From positions 62,001 to 126,000 of the forward strand of contig CAJJBB010000006.1 of the NCBI GenBank assembly GCA_905182305.1: a DNA stretch of 64,000 nucleotides, given 5' to 3'. Source of the DNA: Flavobacteria bacterium MS024-2A (GTDB lineage: Bacteria; Bacteroidota; Bacteroidia; Flavobacteriales; Flavobacteriaceae). Below are positions 45,685 to 55,715 of this stretch, in pieces. The notes under the pieces are model-generated. The model was not told where the DNA came from. It was given only the letters and a program-made list of their open reading frames with translations, and searched no databases. Every line of letters begins with the position of its first letter. Position 1 is the first letter of the stretch. Made by a program: the position numbers and the translations under genes.

Positions 45685-48549
45685 TTAAAACCACTTACGG
45701 GTAAACAAACTGGTAAGAGTACTAAAGCTTGGATCTAAATTGAAACGAATTTTGGCAGCAAATTTTGGTTGCATGAATTCAAATCCATTAGACGAAAAAA
45801 TGGGTAGATATATTTCTAAATAGTCAGGACTAAAATTTAATTTAATTCCTGAATCGAAATATGCATTAAGATCTGAATTATAGTTTTTTAATACTCCAAT
45901 ATCTCCATATAATTCTATCCATTTCCAAACTCCCATAGAAATGTTTAGGGAAGCCATATAGTCATTAGCAGTTGATTGTGCAAAAATTGATTTAAACCCC
46001 CCTTCTGCGGGAATAAATTGCTGACTATAAATCCCAGCAGTTTCAGAACGTCCTAGATATCTATATTGAAAAAGATAGTCTGAAGGACGATTTAAATTAA
46101 AATCAAAGAATTGATTTTCTAATGCGTTGTGCCATAAAAATTTTCCTGCAAATAATCTTGCACTTAGTTGTCTTCCGCTTGAAAACAGTTTACGAACTTC
46201 TCCAGTAAATTGAATTTTACTGAAGGTATTGGATAATTCTATGTTTGTATGTGTACTAAAATAATCAATGGTATTATTTCTAGTTAAAATATGGCGTAAA
46301 TTAAGAATACTATAATCAGGGTTAGAAATAACATTAAGAGATTTTTCCCTAAACACATTATACCAAGCCAATAGAAGGTACTGTCTTTTATTGTCTCTAA
46401 TGTTTTTTGGTCTAAAAGACCAAGTTATAGAGGGGATTAACACTGAATAACGATAATTTGTGTCATAATGAAAACTACTTCCAGAGACCCTAAAACGAGT
46501 AAGGTAATTTTTACTTTCTGCTTTGAATAACTTGTAATCTACTTTAAAAAAGCCAACAATGTCTTTTTCAATAAAGGAGTATTGTGGATGAAAATCAAAT
46601 TCAAAAGCTCTATTTTTAATACGACTATTATAAAAACGAATTCCCGAAGTAATTCCATCATAAATATTAAAGTCAAAGACGGGATGAAACAAAATCTGCT
46701 CCTTTTTTAGATTTTCAGAATCTTTAATTAAGGTGAATTTTAACGGTTTTATTCCCAATGGAGTATTGATTGGTCTCCAGTTATTTGATTTAATCCCTTC
46801 TGGGAAATTAATATAAGGGTTTATTGCGATAAAATCTGCTTTTTTTTGCTCCCAAGTTATTATTGTGTCACTTTTGCCTAATGTTACCCATTGTTCCTTG
46901 ATAACCTTATCATTTTTTATTAAGCCAACCAAAACAGGTATTTTTCGCTGATCTCTACTAATAACACTAAAACGAATAGAATCATTTAATTTTTCAAGGC
47001 CTCTGATTTTAATGTCAAAAGATTTTCTTTTCCCTAAGTAATCCTTCAAAAACCAATCGATATTTTGATCACCACTTCTTAGTAATTTTTCAAAATCTAT
47101 TGATCCATTTGAAGATAAATATGTTTTAATAATTTCGGGAAGCCAATTTGTTTGTTGAGAAGTTTCAATATATCGTAATCCAACACCTACATGGTTTGGA
47201 CTTCCTATTTTTTCATTAAACTTACTAAGCTTATCTTTTGATAATTTGTCTGTTTGATGAATATTTGAATGCTCTACAAACTCATAGATAAATTCATAAG
47301 CGTCATTAAATTTTATTTTAGAAGCACTATAGTTATTAAGAAGTTTAAGGTTTAATATTTTGAAATCAGCAAGACTTCCTAGCATTTTTTCATCTGGATA
47401 AAATTCTTCAATATATTTTATCATAGCATAAGTCTGAATTCCCCCTATTATCCAATGATATTTTCGTTTGTCAATAAGTAAATTTTGATTTAGATACCTT
47501 CCAAAATATGCTTTTAAAAATTTAATCTCATAAAAAAAAGTGTCTGAAAAAAACTTAATATCAATGTTCTTGTTCTTAGATATTTTAATTGTTGTTTGTA
47601 ATTGATTTAAACCATAAAAAGGGTTTTTATCATAACTTGATTTTAAAATCATCACCTTTTCGTTTGGAAATGGAGTAAATATGGTATCAGCATATTGAAT
47701 AATTCGTTCTAAGGTGTTTTTTAAGTTAATTGCATTCTTATCTGGAGGGAGTAAATCTGTAATAACTTCTTTACCGTTTTCTAGTTTAATCGTTGTGAAA
47801 TAATTGGTAGTGTCAAAAACAAAATCGGCTTGTATTCTTCTGTTATCATTAAAAATACTGTGTTTATTTACACCATCAACTGTAGTTTCTGTTTCCAATA
47901 AGTTGCTATTTAAAAAATAGTTTTTGGGGTAGTGCCAAGTAATTTCATAGTTTGCCGGGTTTCCACTGAAATCATTCAAATCTAAATTACTAGTTAACAG
48001 CCAAGAACCTTTTATGAACGGTGCAACTGAAATATTCCAATGATTTAAATACACTCGTCCATTATCATTAATCCCCATACCTGTGAACTTGCTGTCTGGA
48101 ATTTTTATCACATATGAAAGAAAGAGGGTAGTGGTTTCGCCTGGTTCTATAAATTTAGGTAAAACAACTTTAATGATATCAGGTTGTTTTTCAATTCGAT
48201 TCCATTCTAATGAATAATCAATTCCTTTAATAGTGTCAATCTGTGTGAATCCTAATTTACTTTTAGATGATAAATAAAATTTTCTATTAAAATCTTCAGA
48301 AAATCTTTTGGCTAATGGTGTTTCAGTATCTCTATAGGCATTAACCCAATCCTGTAAATAAAGAATGTTAGTTCTTTCTTTGCCTGGATTTGTAAAATTT
48401 ATTTGTTGACTTATTTCAATACTTTTCTCTTTAATATTTAAAGTTGCATCAATTGAATAGTCTATTTCTTGAGCCCTTATGTTTGTTGCCAAAAATCCTA
48501 GTACAAATAGCCAACTAAAAATATTGTTAGAAACAAGTAACTTCAGCAT
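45685..48549 (-). CDS. M1-like aminopeptidase homologue without HExxH, with a C-terminal barrel-like region
   Basis: 954 residues with a signal peptide (to about IRAQ, residue 27). Residues about 28-250 form an M1-type N-terminal beta domain. The segment FFYEIKFLKAYFGRYL (about 337-352) aligns by position with the HExxH helix, and GGIQTYAMIKYIEE (about 365-378) with the downstream glutamate helix, but neither has the zinc ligands. Residues about 600-954 consist of alternating strands with aromatic girdles and a terminal aromatic residue (SLFTRKWF), as in outer-membrane barrels. So this is probably a non-catalytic surface protein. It overlaps the LOG gene upstream by one base. Confidence 0.65.
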   Translation of the reverse strand: MLKLLVSNNIFSWLFVLGFLATNIRAQEIDYSIDATLNIKEKSIEISQQINFTNPGKERTNILYLQDWVNAYRDTETPLAKRFSEDFNRKFYLSSKSKLGFTQIDTIKGIDYSLEWNRIEKQPDIIKVVLPKFIEPGETTTLFLSYVIKIPDSKFTGMGINDNGRVYLNHWNISVAPFIKGSWLLTSNLDLNDFSGNPANYEITWHYPKNYFLNSNLLETETTVDGVNKHSIFNDNRRIQADFVFDTTNYFTTIKLENGKEVITDLLPPDKNAINLKNTLERIIQYADTIFTPFPNEKVMILKSSYDKNPFYGLNQLQTTIKISKNKNIDIKFFSDTFFYEIKFLKAYFGRYLNQNLLIDKRKYHWIIGGIQTYAMIKYIEEFYPDEKMLGSLADFKILNLKLLNNYSASKIKFNDAYEFIYEFVEHSNIHQTDKLSKDKLSKFNEKIGSPNHVGVGLRYIETSQQTNWLPEIIKTYLSSNGSIDFEKLLRSGDQNIDWFLKDYLGKRKSFDIKIRGLEKLNDSIRFSVISRDQRKIPVLVGLIKNDKVIKEQWVTLGKSDTIITWEQKKADFIAINPYINFPEGIKSNNWRPINTPLGIKPLKFTLIKDSENLKKEQILFHPVFDFNIYDGITSGIRFYNSRIKNRAFEFDFHPQYSFIEKDIVGFFKVDYKLFKAESKNYLTRFRVSGSSFHYDTNYRYSVLIPSITWSFRPKNIRDNKRQYLLLAWYNVFREKSLNVISNPDYSILNLRHILTRNNTIDYFSTHTNIELSNTFSKIQFTGEVRKLFSSGRQLSARLFAGKFLWHNALENQFFDFNLNRPSDYLFQYRYLGRSETAGIYSQQFIPAEGGFKSIFAQSTANDYMASLNISMGVWKWIELYGDIGVLKNYNSDLNAYFDSGIKLNFSPDYLEIYLPIFSSNGFEFMQPKFAAKIRFNLDPSFSTLTSLFTRKWF

Positions 48550-49232
48550 TAAAAATTAGGTTTAAAATTATTGTTACTATAAAAACGATCTAAACAACCC
48601 ATAACTTCTTCAGCACTGTCGACTATCTCAAGCAGCTCAATATCTTCTGGACTAATATTTTTTTCATTTAACAAAGTATTTTTTAACCAATCCACTAAAC
48701 CTCTCCAATATGATGTTCCAACAAGTATGATTGGAAATTTAGCCACTTTAGAAGTCTGAATTAGTGTAAAAGCTTCAAATAATTCGTCTAAAGTACCAAC
48801 TCCTCCTGGCATGACAACAAAACCCTGAGCGTATTTTACAAACATAACTTTACGAACAAAAAAGTAATGGAAATCAATTAATTTATCTTGATCAATGTAG
48901 GGATTGCTATATTGTTCAAATGGTAGATTAATATTCAGTCCAACGGAAGCACCCCCACCTTTTTGAGCACCTTTATTTGCTGCTTCCATTATTCCTGGTC
49001 CGCCACCGCTAATTATACCATAGCCAGATTTACTTATCGCTTCAGCTATGTCTACTGTTAATTTATATATAGGATGATCCTCTGGGGTACGAGCAGATCC
49101 AAATATCGAAATACAAGGTCCAATAGCACTTAATTTCTCATAACCTTCAACGAACTCACTCATTATTTTGAAAAGTGCCCAGGAATCGTTTGTTTTTATT
49201 TTATTCCAGTTCTTATTTTGATTTGTTTTCAT
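48549..49232 (-). CDS. LOG-family protein (TIGR00730-type nucleotide 5'-monophosphate phosphoribohydrolase)
   Basis: 227 residues with a Rossmann fold and the LOG signature: SIFGSARTPEDHPIY, GYGIISGGGPGIMEAANKGA, and PGGVGTLDELFEAFT. Characterised members hydrolyse nucleotide 5'-monophosphates (or cytokinin ribotides); older databases call them lysine decarboxylases wrongly. It overlaps uvrA (4 bp, ATGA) upstream and the M1-like gene (1 bp) downstream, so the three genes form one operon. Confidence 0.92.
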   Translation of the reverse strand: MKTNQNKNWNKIKTNDSWALFKIMSEFVEGYEKLSAIGPCISIFGSARTPEDHPIYKLTVDIAEAISKSGYGIISGGGPGIMEAANKGAQKGGGASVGLNINLPFEQYSNPYIDQDKLIDFHYFFVRKVMFVKYAQGFVVMPGGVGTLDELFEAFTLIQTSKVAKFPIILVGTSYWRGLVDWLKNTLLNEKNISPEDIELLEIVDSAEEVMGCLDRFYSNNNFKPNF

Positions 49233-52084
49233 ATTAAAGAAGTTTTTAAATGTTGTTGAAATTCTTTTTCAAGGAACCGTGCAGTATGGCTTTTAGAGTT
49301 TTTAATTATTTCTTCGGGAGTGCCACTACAAATTAATTCTCCACCATAACGCCCCCCTTCAGGTCCAATATCAATTATATGATCCACATGCTTGATAACA
49401 TCTAAATTATGTTCTATAATAAGGACAGTGTTTCCTTTTTCTACTAGAACATTTAGAACATCTAGTAAAACTCTAATATCTTCAAAATGAAGACCAGTAG
49501 TAGGTTCGTCTAATATATACAAGGTATTTCCTGTGTCTTTTTTAGACAATTCACTAGCTAATTTTATACGTTGGGCTTCACCACCAGATAGGGTAGTGGA
49601 TGATTGACCTAAGGTGATATATCCTAAACCTACATCTTGAATCATTTTTACTTTTCGATATATTTTAGGAATAGATTTAAAAAAAGAACAGGCTTCATTT
49701 ATTGACATGTTTAGAGCATCAGAAATTGATTTTCCTTTGTAACGTATCTCTAGTGTTTCTCTATTAAATCTTTTCCCTTGACAACTTTCACATTCTACAT
49801 AAACATCAGGTAAAAAGTTCATTTCAATAACTTTCATGCCTCCACCTCGACAGGTTTCACAACGTCCTCCTACTACATTAAAACTAAATCTCCCAGGCTT
49901 ATATCCTCTAATTTGTGCTTCAGGCGTAAGTGTAAATAAACTTCTAATCTCACTAAAAACACCACAATAGGTAGCTGGATTGCTTCTGGGTGTCCTTCCA
50001 ATCGGACTTTGATTAATATCAACAACTTTGTCAATGTATTCTAAGCCTGAGATTTTTTTATAAGGAAGTGGAACTTTAACACCATTGAAAATATGAGCAT
50101 TTAAAATTGGATATAAGGTCCCGTTGACTAAAGTTGATTTACCACTACCGGAAACACCAGTAACACCAATCATTAAACCTAAAGGAAAATCAACTGTTAT
50201 ATTTTTAAGATTATTACCAGTACAACCTGATAGAGTTAATTTAGTTCCTTTGCCTGTTCTTCTGGCATCTGGGATTTCTATTTGTAGGCTGTTATTGAGA
50301 TATTTAGACGTTAAGGTATCTTCTTTTAATATACTATTTGGAGTCCCTTGCGAAATAATTTCACCACCATTTTTTCCGGCAAAAGGACCAATATCAATAA
50401 GATGGTCTGCACGAAGCATTATCTCTTTATCGTGTTCTACAACCAGAACTGAATTTCCTAGATCTTTTAAGGCAATTAGGGAATTAATTAATCTATCATT
50501 ATCTCTTTGGTGAAGACCTATGCTGGGTTCGTCAAGTATATACAAGACCCCTACCAATTGTGAGCCAATTTGTGTAGCTAATCTAATACGCTGAGCCTCA
50601 CCACCTGAAAGAGACTTTGATGAGCGATTAAGTTGTAAATATTGTAGCCCTACATCTAATAAAAATTGTAATCTAACAAGAATTTCCTTGATAATTTCCG
50701 ATCCAATTTTCTTTTCGTTTTCACTTAAATTATTAGAAAGATTAGCAATCCATTTATGTAAATCTTTCAGGTCCATTGAAACCAAATTGGCAATTGTTTT
50801 ATTATTTAATTTAAAATGAAGAGCTTCTTTTTTTAAACGTGAACCATTGCATGTTGTACAATTATAACTATCCATATAGGATGCTGCCCATCTTTTAATA
50901 CTCGCAGTAGCAGCTTCTTCATAAGAAGATTCTAAATAATTTTCTAACCCTTCAAAATCAATTTTATAAGTTCTTGTCAATCCAAGTGAAGTCGAGAGAA
51001 TTTCATATTTTTCCTGACTTCCTTTTAAAATGATTTCCATTGCTTTTGGTGGAATGGTTTTAATAGGGTCTGTTAAAGTAAAACCATAACATTTTGCAAT
51101 TGTTTCTATTTGTCGATAAGTCCAACTATTTTTTTTAATCCCTAGGGGAGTTAAGCCTCCCTGAGCTATGGATAAGTTTTCGTCTGGAATAATTTTTTTA
51201 AGATTAACTTTATGTTGAACCCCTAACCCTTTACAATCGGGACACATTCCTTTTGGAGAATTAAAAGAAAATGAATTGGGTTCTGGTTTGGGATAAGAAA
51301 TTCCTGAGGTAGAACACATTAAATTACGACTAAAATAGCGTGTTTTATCAGTATTAATATCCATAATCATTAAAACATCTTTACCGTAATGCATAGCAGT
51401 AACTAAAGATTCATTTAATCGTTTTAAAAAATTTTCATCTTTTTTAATTTTAAAACGATCAACAACGAGTTCAATATCATGGGTTTTATACCGATCAACT
51501 TTAAGTCCTTGCTTTAAGTCCGTAACTACACCATCAATACGGACTCTTGAAAAACCTTGACGTGACAAAGAATCGAATAACTCTCTGTAGTGTCCTTTTC
51601 TAGATTTTACAATGGGTGCTAGAAACATAATTTTACATCCCATGTAATCTTCAAAAATTAATTCTTGAATTTGTTGATCGGTATAACTAACCATTTTCTT
51701 GTTAGAAATATAACTATATGCTGTTCCTACTCTGGCATAGAGTAGTCGAATATAATCATATAATTCAGTAATGGTGCCAACTGTTGATCGTGGACTTTTT
51801 GAAGTTGTTTTTTGTTCAATGGCAATAACTGGAGAAAGACCATCTATTTTATCCACATCTGGTCGTTCCATAGTACCCAGAAATTGGCGTACATATGCAG
51901 AGAAGGTTTCCATATAACGGCGTTGTCCCTCTGCATAAATGGTATCAAAAGCTAAGGAAGACTTACCGCTTCCGGAAAGTCCAGTAATAACGACTAGTTT
52001 ATCACGTGGAATTGTAACATTTAAGTTCTTTAAATTGTGAACTCTAGCTCCTTCAATATTAATATTATTTTCAGTTTTTTTCAT
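49229..52084 (-). CDS. uvrA: Excinuclease ABC subunit A
   Basis: Damage-recognition ATPase of nucleotide excision repair. The 951-residue protein (ATG 52084) has two ABC modules: Walker [15 protein letters not shown] and [14 protein letters not shown], signatures [13 protein letters not shown] and [13 protein letters not shown], and Walker [17 protein letters not shown] and [16 protein letters not shown]. Two zinc modules are visible (CPDCKG...[17 protein letters not shown]...CESCQGKRF). It lies upstream of the LOG gene and downstream of ggt on the same strand. Length is standard. Confidence 0.98.
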   Translation of the reverse strand: MKKTENNINIEGARVHNLKNLNVTIPRDKLVVITGLSGSGKSSLAFDTIYAEGQRRYMETFSAYVRQFLGTMERPDVDKIDGLSPVIAIEQKTTSKSPRSTVGTITELYDYIRLLYARVGTAYSYISNKKMVSYTDQQIQELIFEDYMGCKIMFLAPIVKSRKGHYRELFDSLSRQGFSRVRIDGVVTDLKQGLKVDRYKTHDIELVVDRFKIKKDENFLKRLNESLVTAMHYGKDVLMIMDINTDKTRYFSRNLMCSTSGISYPKPEPNSFSFNSPKGMCPDCKGLGVQHKVNLKKIIPDENLSIAQGGLTPLGIKKNSWTYRQIETIAKCYGFTLTDPIKTIPPKAMEIILKGSQEKYEILSTSLGLTRTYKIDFEGLENYLESSYEEAATASIKRWAASYMDSYNCTTCNGSRLKKEALHFKLNNKTIANLVSMDLKDLHKWIANLSNNLSENEKKIGSEIIKEILVRLQFLLDVGLQYLQLNRSSKSLSGGEAQRIRLATQIGSQLVGVLYILDEPSIGLHQRDNDRLINSLIALKDLGNSVLVVEHDKEIMLRADHLIDIGPFAGKNGGEIISQGTPNSILKEDTLTSKYLNNSLQIEIPDARRTGKGTKLTLSGCTGNNLKNITVDFPLGLMIGVTGVSGSGKSTLVNGTLYPILNAHIFNGVKVPLPYKKISGLEYIDKVVDINQSPIGRTPRSNPATYCGVFSEIRSLFTLTPEAQIRGYKPGRFSFNVVGGRCETCRGGGMKVIEMNFLPDVYVECESCQGKRFNRETLEIRYKGKSISDALNMSINEACSFFKSIPKIYRKVKMIQDVGLGYITLGQSSTTLSGGEAQRIKLASELSKKDTGNTLYILDEPTTGLHFEDIRVLLDVLNVLVEKGNTVLIIEHNLDVIKHVDHIIDIGPEGGRYGGELICSGTPEEIIKNSKSHTARFLEKEFQQHLKTSLI

Positions 52085-52141
52085 AAGTATAGTTCGCAAA
52101 AATAGAACTAATAAAGCTTTTAAACGTTAGTTGAATATAAA

Positions 52142-53827
52142 TTAATATAGATGAACCGCGGTATCATCTCCTCTAGGATCTGCACCTGTAGAAATTTGAT
52201 TTGATTCGGATACTAAAATAGCATCGACTCTTCCAATAATTCGCGAATACTCTTGAGTAATTTTATAATCTTTTGCTTGAAGGTTTTTAATTAAAGAAGT
52301 ATTAAAGCTATTAGGCTCAAAAACTATTACATCTGGAAGCCATTGATGATGAAATCGAGGAGCGGTAACTGCTTTTTGGATATCCATTTTAAATTCATAA
52401 ACATTTAAAAGAGTTTGCAAAACTGAGGTAATAATGGTTGAGCCTCCTGGCGTTCCTAGGATCATGGCTAATTTCCCATCACGCTCTACTATGGTTGGGG
52501 TCATGGCACTCAACATTCGTTTTTGTGGTTCAATTGCGTTTGCTTTTCCGCCTAAAAGTCCAAACATATTTGGAACTCCAGGCTTGCTGCTAAAATCATC
52601 CATTTCATTATTAAGAAAATAACCACCTTCTTCAACAAACACTTTCGATCCATAACTTCCATTAAGGGTAGTGGTTACTGCTACTGCATTTCCCATTTGA
52701 TCAACAATAGAGTAGTGGGTAGTTTCTTCACTTTCCTCCCAAACTATAGTTCCTGGTAAAATATCAGATGACTTAGATGCCTTTTTAAATGAAAAGGAAT
52801 TCATTCTATTCATTAAATATTTTTTGGATAAAAGACTATCTGTGGGAATATTTACAAAGTCAGGATCTCCTAAATATAAACTTCTATCTGCATAAGAACG
52901 ACGTTCTGCCTCTACAATTATCTGAACTGCTTTTTGAGAATTGTGAGAATATTGTCCAACATCAAAAGGTTCAATCATTTTCATTATCTGTCCTAAACAA
53001 ATTCCTCCGCTCGAAGGGGGTGCCATAGTATGAATATTTAAATTTTTGTATTTAAAACTTATGGGCTCCCTCCATACTGGCTTATAGGCTTGCAAATCTT
53101 CATGTGAAATAATACCTCCTGTTTCTTGGACTCTATTAATTAAAGCTTCAGCTACTGGTCCATTATAAAATCCTTCTTTTCCGTTTTTCGCTATATATTC
53201 AAGTGTTTTTGCTAAGGCTTCATTTTTTACAATCGAACCTTCAGTAAATTCTTGAGCATAAAAAGTATTTTCACCATTCATAGCTATAAAAGCATCTTTT
53301 TTAGATTTGAAACTAGAGGCTTGTTTTAGGGTTACCCTATAACCATTTCTTGCTAAATCAATAGATGGCTGAACTAACTCATCCCAAGGTAAGCTGCCAA
53401 ACTTTTGATGTACAGCAAACATTCCCGCAACTGTCCCTGGGACTCCAACAGCAAGCCCTCCAAGAGTGCTTTTATTTGGTATAACGTTACCTTCTTGATT
53501 AAGATACATATTATCAAATGCTAGTAACGGAGCTTTTTCCCGATAATCTAAGCTTCCTAACTCTCCCGAGGCAGTTCTGAACACTAAAAATCCTCCACCG
53601 GCAATATTTCCTGCATTAGGATAACAAACAGCTAGAGCTAAATCTGTTGCTATCATAGCATCAAAAGCGGACCCCCCTTTTCTCATAATTGCCACACCTA
53701 TTTCTGAGGCTTCAGCCCTTGCACTAACTACCGCTGCTTTAGTGATTTTCTCTTGTGCACAAGAATATAATAAAGCTAAAAAAAATAGATAACGTAATGT
53801 TTTAAGAGTGTTTTTAAATGACGTCAT
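52142..53827 (-). CDS. ggt: Gamma-glutamyltransferase, lipoprotein form
   Basis: Ntn-hydrolase that splits or transfers the gamma-glutamyl group of glutathione and related compounds. The 561-residue precursor has a lipobox leader (LALLYSC, Cys23). Autocleavage should occur before Thr369 in the TTHYSIVD motif, giving large and small chains. Other landmarks are AGNIAGGGFLVFRTASG, LDYREKAP, APPSSGGICLGQIM, NGSYGSKVFV, FLNNEMDDFSSKPG and MILGTPGGSTIITSVLQTL. It is membrane-anchored in the envelope. Its ATG overlaps the stop of the upstream ACP phosphodiesterase homologue (ATGA). Confidence 0.96.
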   Translation of the reverse strand: MTSFKNTLKTLRYLFFLALLYSCAQEKITKAAVVSARAEASEIGVAIMRKGGSAFDAMIATDLALAVCYPNAGNIAGGGFLVFRTASGELGSLDYREKAPLLAFDNMYLNQEGNVIPNKSTLGGLAVGVPGTVAGMFAVHQKFGSLPWDELVQPSIDLARNGYRVTLKQASSFKSKKDAFIAMNGENTFYAQEFTEGSIVKNEALAKTLEYIAKNGKEGFYNGPVAEALINRVQETGGIISHEDLQAYKPVWREPISFKYKNLNIHTMAPPSSGGICLGQIMKMIEPFDVGQYSHNSQKAVQIIVEAERRSYADRSLYLGDPDFVNIPTDSLLSKKYLMNRMNSFSFKKASKSSDILPGTIVWEESEETTHYSIVDQMGNAVAVTTTLNGSYGSKVFVEEGGYFLNNEMDDFSSKPGVPNMFGLLGGKANAIEPQKRMLSAMTPTIVERDGKLAMILGTPGGSTIITSVLQTLLNVYEFKMDIQKAVTAPRFHHQWLPDVIVFEPNSFNTSLIKNLQAKDYKITQEYSRIIGRVDAILVSESNQISTGADPRGDDTAVHLY

Positions 53828-54408
53828 AAGTTCTTTATTTCGTTTTTAGTAAAATCAATAACTTCTTCCATAAATGAAGAAAAATGGTTATGAAAATACG
53901 TATAATTTCCTTTTAATTGTTTTTTGGATGCACTCAGTTTTGATGGAAATCTGGTGCGTTGTTCCATTTGAGTTAATATAAGTTCTAAGTCAGTAATTGT
54001 TTTATAACTATCAAACCAGTTATAAAAAATTAATGTCCTAGAAAAATTTTTGATGTTTTCAGGAAAATTTTCTGATTCTATTTTTAATGCATCATAAAAT
54101 TCATTTGAAAAGACTTTTAGATTTTTCGAATTATATTTATCCCAATTTGATGCTAAAAAATGATCAAAATAAATATCAATAATTACTCTACTGTAATGTC
54201 TGTAAATAGGAAATAATATTGAAACACATTCTTTAAATAATGGATGATGATCTGTAAAAGTATCAATTTTTCTATGTAAAAGAATTCCTTTTTGAATCAT
54301 TGGAGAAAAATTTGTTAAATCCTTTCCCTTCACTCTATCTGCGATTAAGTTTCCTACCGCTAGAGAAAAATTGTCTTCAGATAGATAAACATGAGCCAAA
54401 AAATTCAT
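53824..54408 (-). CDS. acpH: Acyl carrier protein phosphodiesterase (AcpH-like)
   Basis: 194 residues from ATG 54408. It matches the DUF479/AcpH family: MNFLAHVYLSEDN, AVGNLIADRVKGKDL, GILLHRKIDTFTDHHPLF (His and Asp ligands of an HD-type site), RHYSRVIIDIYFDHFLASNWD. E. coli AcpH removes 4'-phosphopantetheine from holo-ACP; whether this homologue does so is unproven. It is translationally coupled to ggt, for which I see no functional link. Confidence 0.86.
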   Translation of the reverse strand: MNFLAHVYLSEDNFSLAVGNLIADRVKGKDLTNFSPMIQKGILLHRKIDTFTDHHPLFKECVSILFPIYRHYSRVIIDIYFDHFLASNWDKYNSKNLKVFSNEFYDALKIESENFPENIKNFSRTLIFYNWFDSYKTITDLELILTQMEQRTRFPSKLSASKKQLKGNYTYFHNHFSSFMEEVIDFTKNEIKNL

Positions 54409-54497
54409 ATTCAAATTTACTTTATTAATACCAAATAATTAATGAGTTATAGTAGTTTCTAAAATAGTTTACTTTTGATAAACTTTATAAATTTAAT

Positions 54498-55667
54498 TTG
54501 TATATAAATATTTTTTTAAGGTCAAACACCTTTATTTTTTTATTCTTTTTATATCTGTTAGCTTCTTGTTTAGTTTCGGCACAATCTTCGAACAAGGGAA
54601 TTATTTTTGAAGGAGCTTATACCTTAGACTTAGCCTCAAATTTAAAGGGAGGGGTTGACCAAGGCTCTGCCTATTTAGGGAATATTGATTTGACATTTAC
54701 ATTTGATACGGAAAAATTAGGCTTTTGGAAAAATGGACGTTTTTTTGTCTATCTATTAAATAATCATGGAAATTCACTATCTGATTTAATAGGCGATTTT
54801 CAAATAGTCAATAATATAGAGGCAAATTCTAATTCTCGATTATATGAATTCTGGTATGAACATCGCTTAAAGAGTATTAAATTTATTATTGGACAACATG
54901 ATTTAAATTCTGTTTTTGCAATCACAGAGGCAGGTAGATTTTTCATTAATAGTTCTTTTGGTATTCAACCTGATATTTCTGCAAATGTGTTAACATCTAT
55001 TTTCCCCCTTTCTGGTCTAGGTGCTATTATTTCTTTAAAAATCAACTCTAATCTTCAGTTAACTAATGCAATCTATGATGGTGATCCGGGCACTGAAGTC
55101 AGTAATCCTAATTCCCTTAAATGGTCATTAAATAAAAATGATGGTGCCTTTTTTATTCATGAGTTCAGTTATGAAATAAAAAAAGACAGTATTACACATT
55201 CTACATATAAACTAGGTATTTGGAACCATCTTCAAAAACAAATATTTAAGGGAATCCAAAAACAAAATTCTCAAGGAATCTATTTTATAGGTGATAAAAA
55301 ATTAACTCAATTAGAAGATGTTGATAAAGGAGTAGAGATTTTTACTCAAGTTGGTTTTTCACTTAATCAATATAATCCTATAAAATCATATTGGGGAGGT
55401 GGTTTTGTTTATCATGGTATTTTTTCAAATCGCGAAAATGATGCAGGTGGAATTGCGATTGCACATTCTCGGTTTTCTGATTATTATCAATCTCAATTCA
55501 GTATGGATAAACTTCAAAGTGAGACTGCAATTGAAATTTCATATGAGTTTGTCTTTTCAAATCCGCTTGTTTTAAAGCCCAATGTTCAGTACATTATAAA
55601 TCCGGGAACTAATACATCCATTCCTAATGCTTTAATGGCTCTTGTAAGAATGAGTTATAGTTGGTAG
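54498..55667 (+). CDS. OprB-family carbohydrate porin-like outer-membrane protein
   Basis: 389 residues with a long leader (positively charged start, hydrophobic LFFLYLLASCLVSAQ) and an OprB-type beta-barrel: strand-rich throughout, YTLDLASNLKGGVDQGSAYLGNID near the start (core GGVDQGSAYLGN), GQHDLNSVFA, LTNAIYDGDPGTE, and a C-terminal aromatic residue (MSYSW) typical of barrel insertion. The start is TTG at 54498 with no ATG nearby. It likely allows passage of a sugar-type solute across the outer membrane. The next gene starts 48 bp downstream. Confidence 0.82.
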   Translation: MYINIFLRSNTFIFLFFLYLLASCLVSAQSSNKGIIFEGAYTLDLASNLKGGVDQGSAYLGNIDLTFTFDTEKLGFWKNGRFFVYLLNNHGNSLSDLIGDFQIVNNIEANSNSRLYEFWYEHRLKSIKFIIGQHDLNSVFAITEAGRFFINSSFGIQPDISANVLTSIFPLSGLGAIISLKINSNLQLTNAIYDGDPGTEVSNPNSLKWSLNKNDGAFFIHEFSYEIKKDSITHSTYKLGIWNHLQKQIFKGIQKQNSQGIYFIGDKKLTQLEDVDKGVEIFTQVGFSLNQYNPIKSYWGGGFVYHGIFSNRENDAGGIAIAHSRFSDYYQSQFSMDKLQSETAIEISYEFVFSNPLVLKPNVQYIINPGTNTSIPNALMALVRMSYSW

Positions 55668-55715
55668 TTTTAATAATCAAAAATGATATTACAGAACTTA
55701 ATTTAAAATATAATA

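Noticed and set aside
50124-50513. 129-residue plus-strand ORF
   Set aside because: It is antisense to uvrA coding sequence around its ABC signature and has no support of its own.
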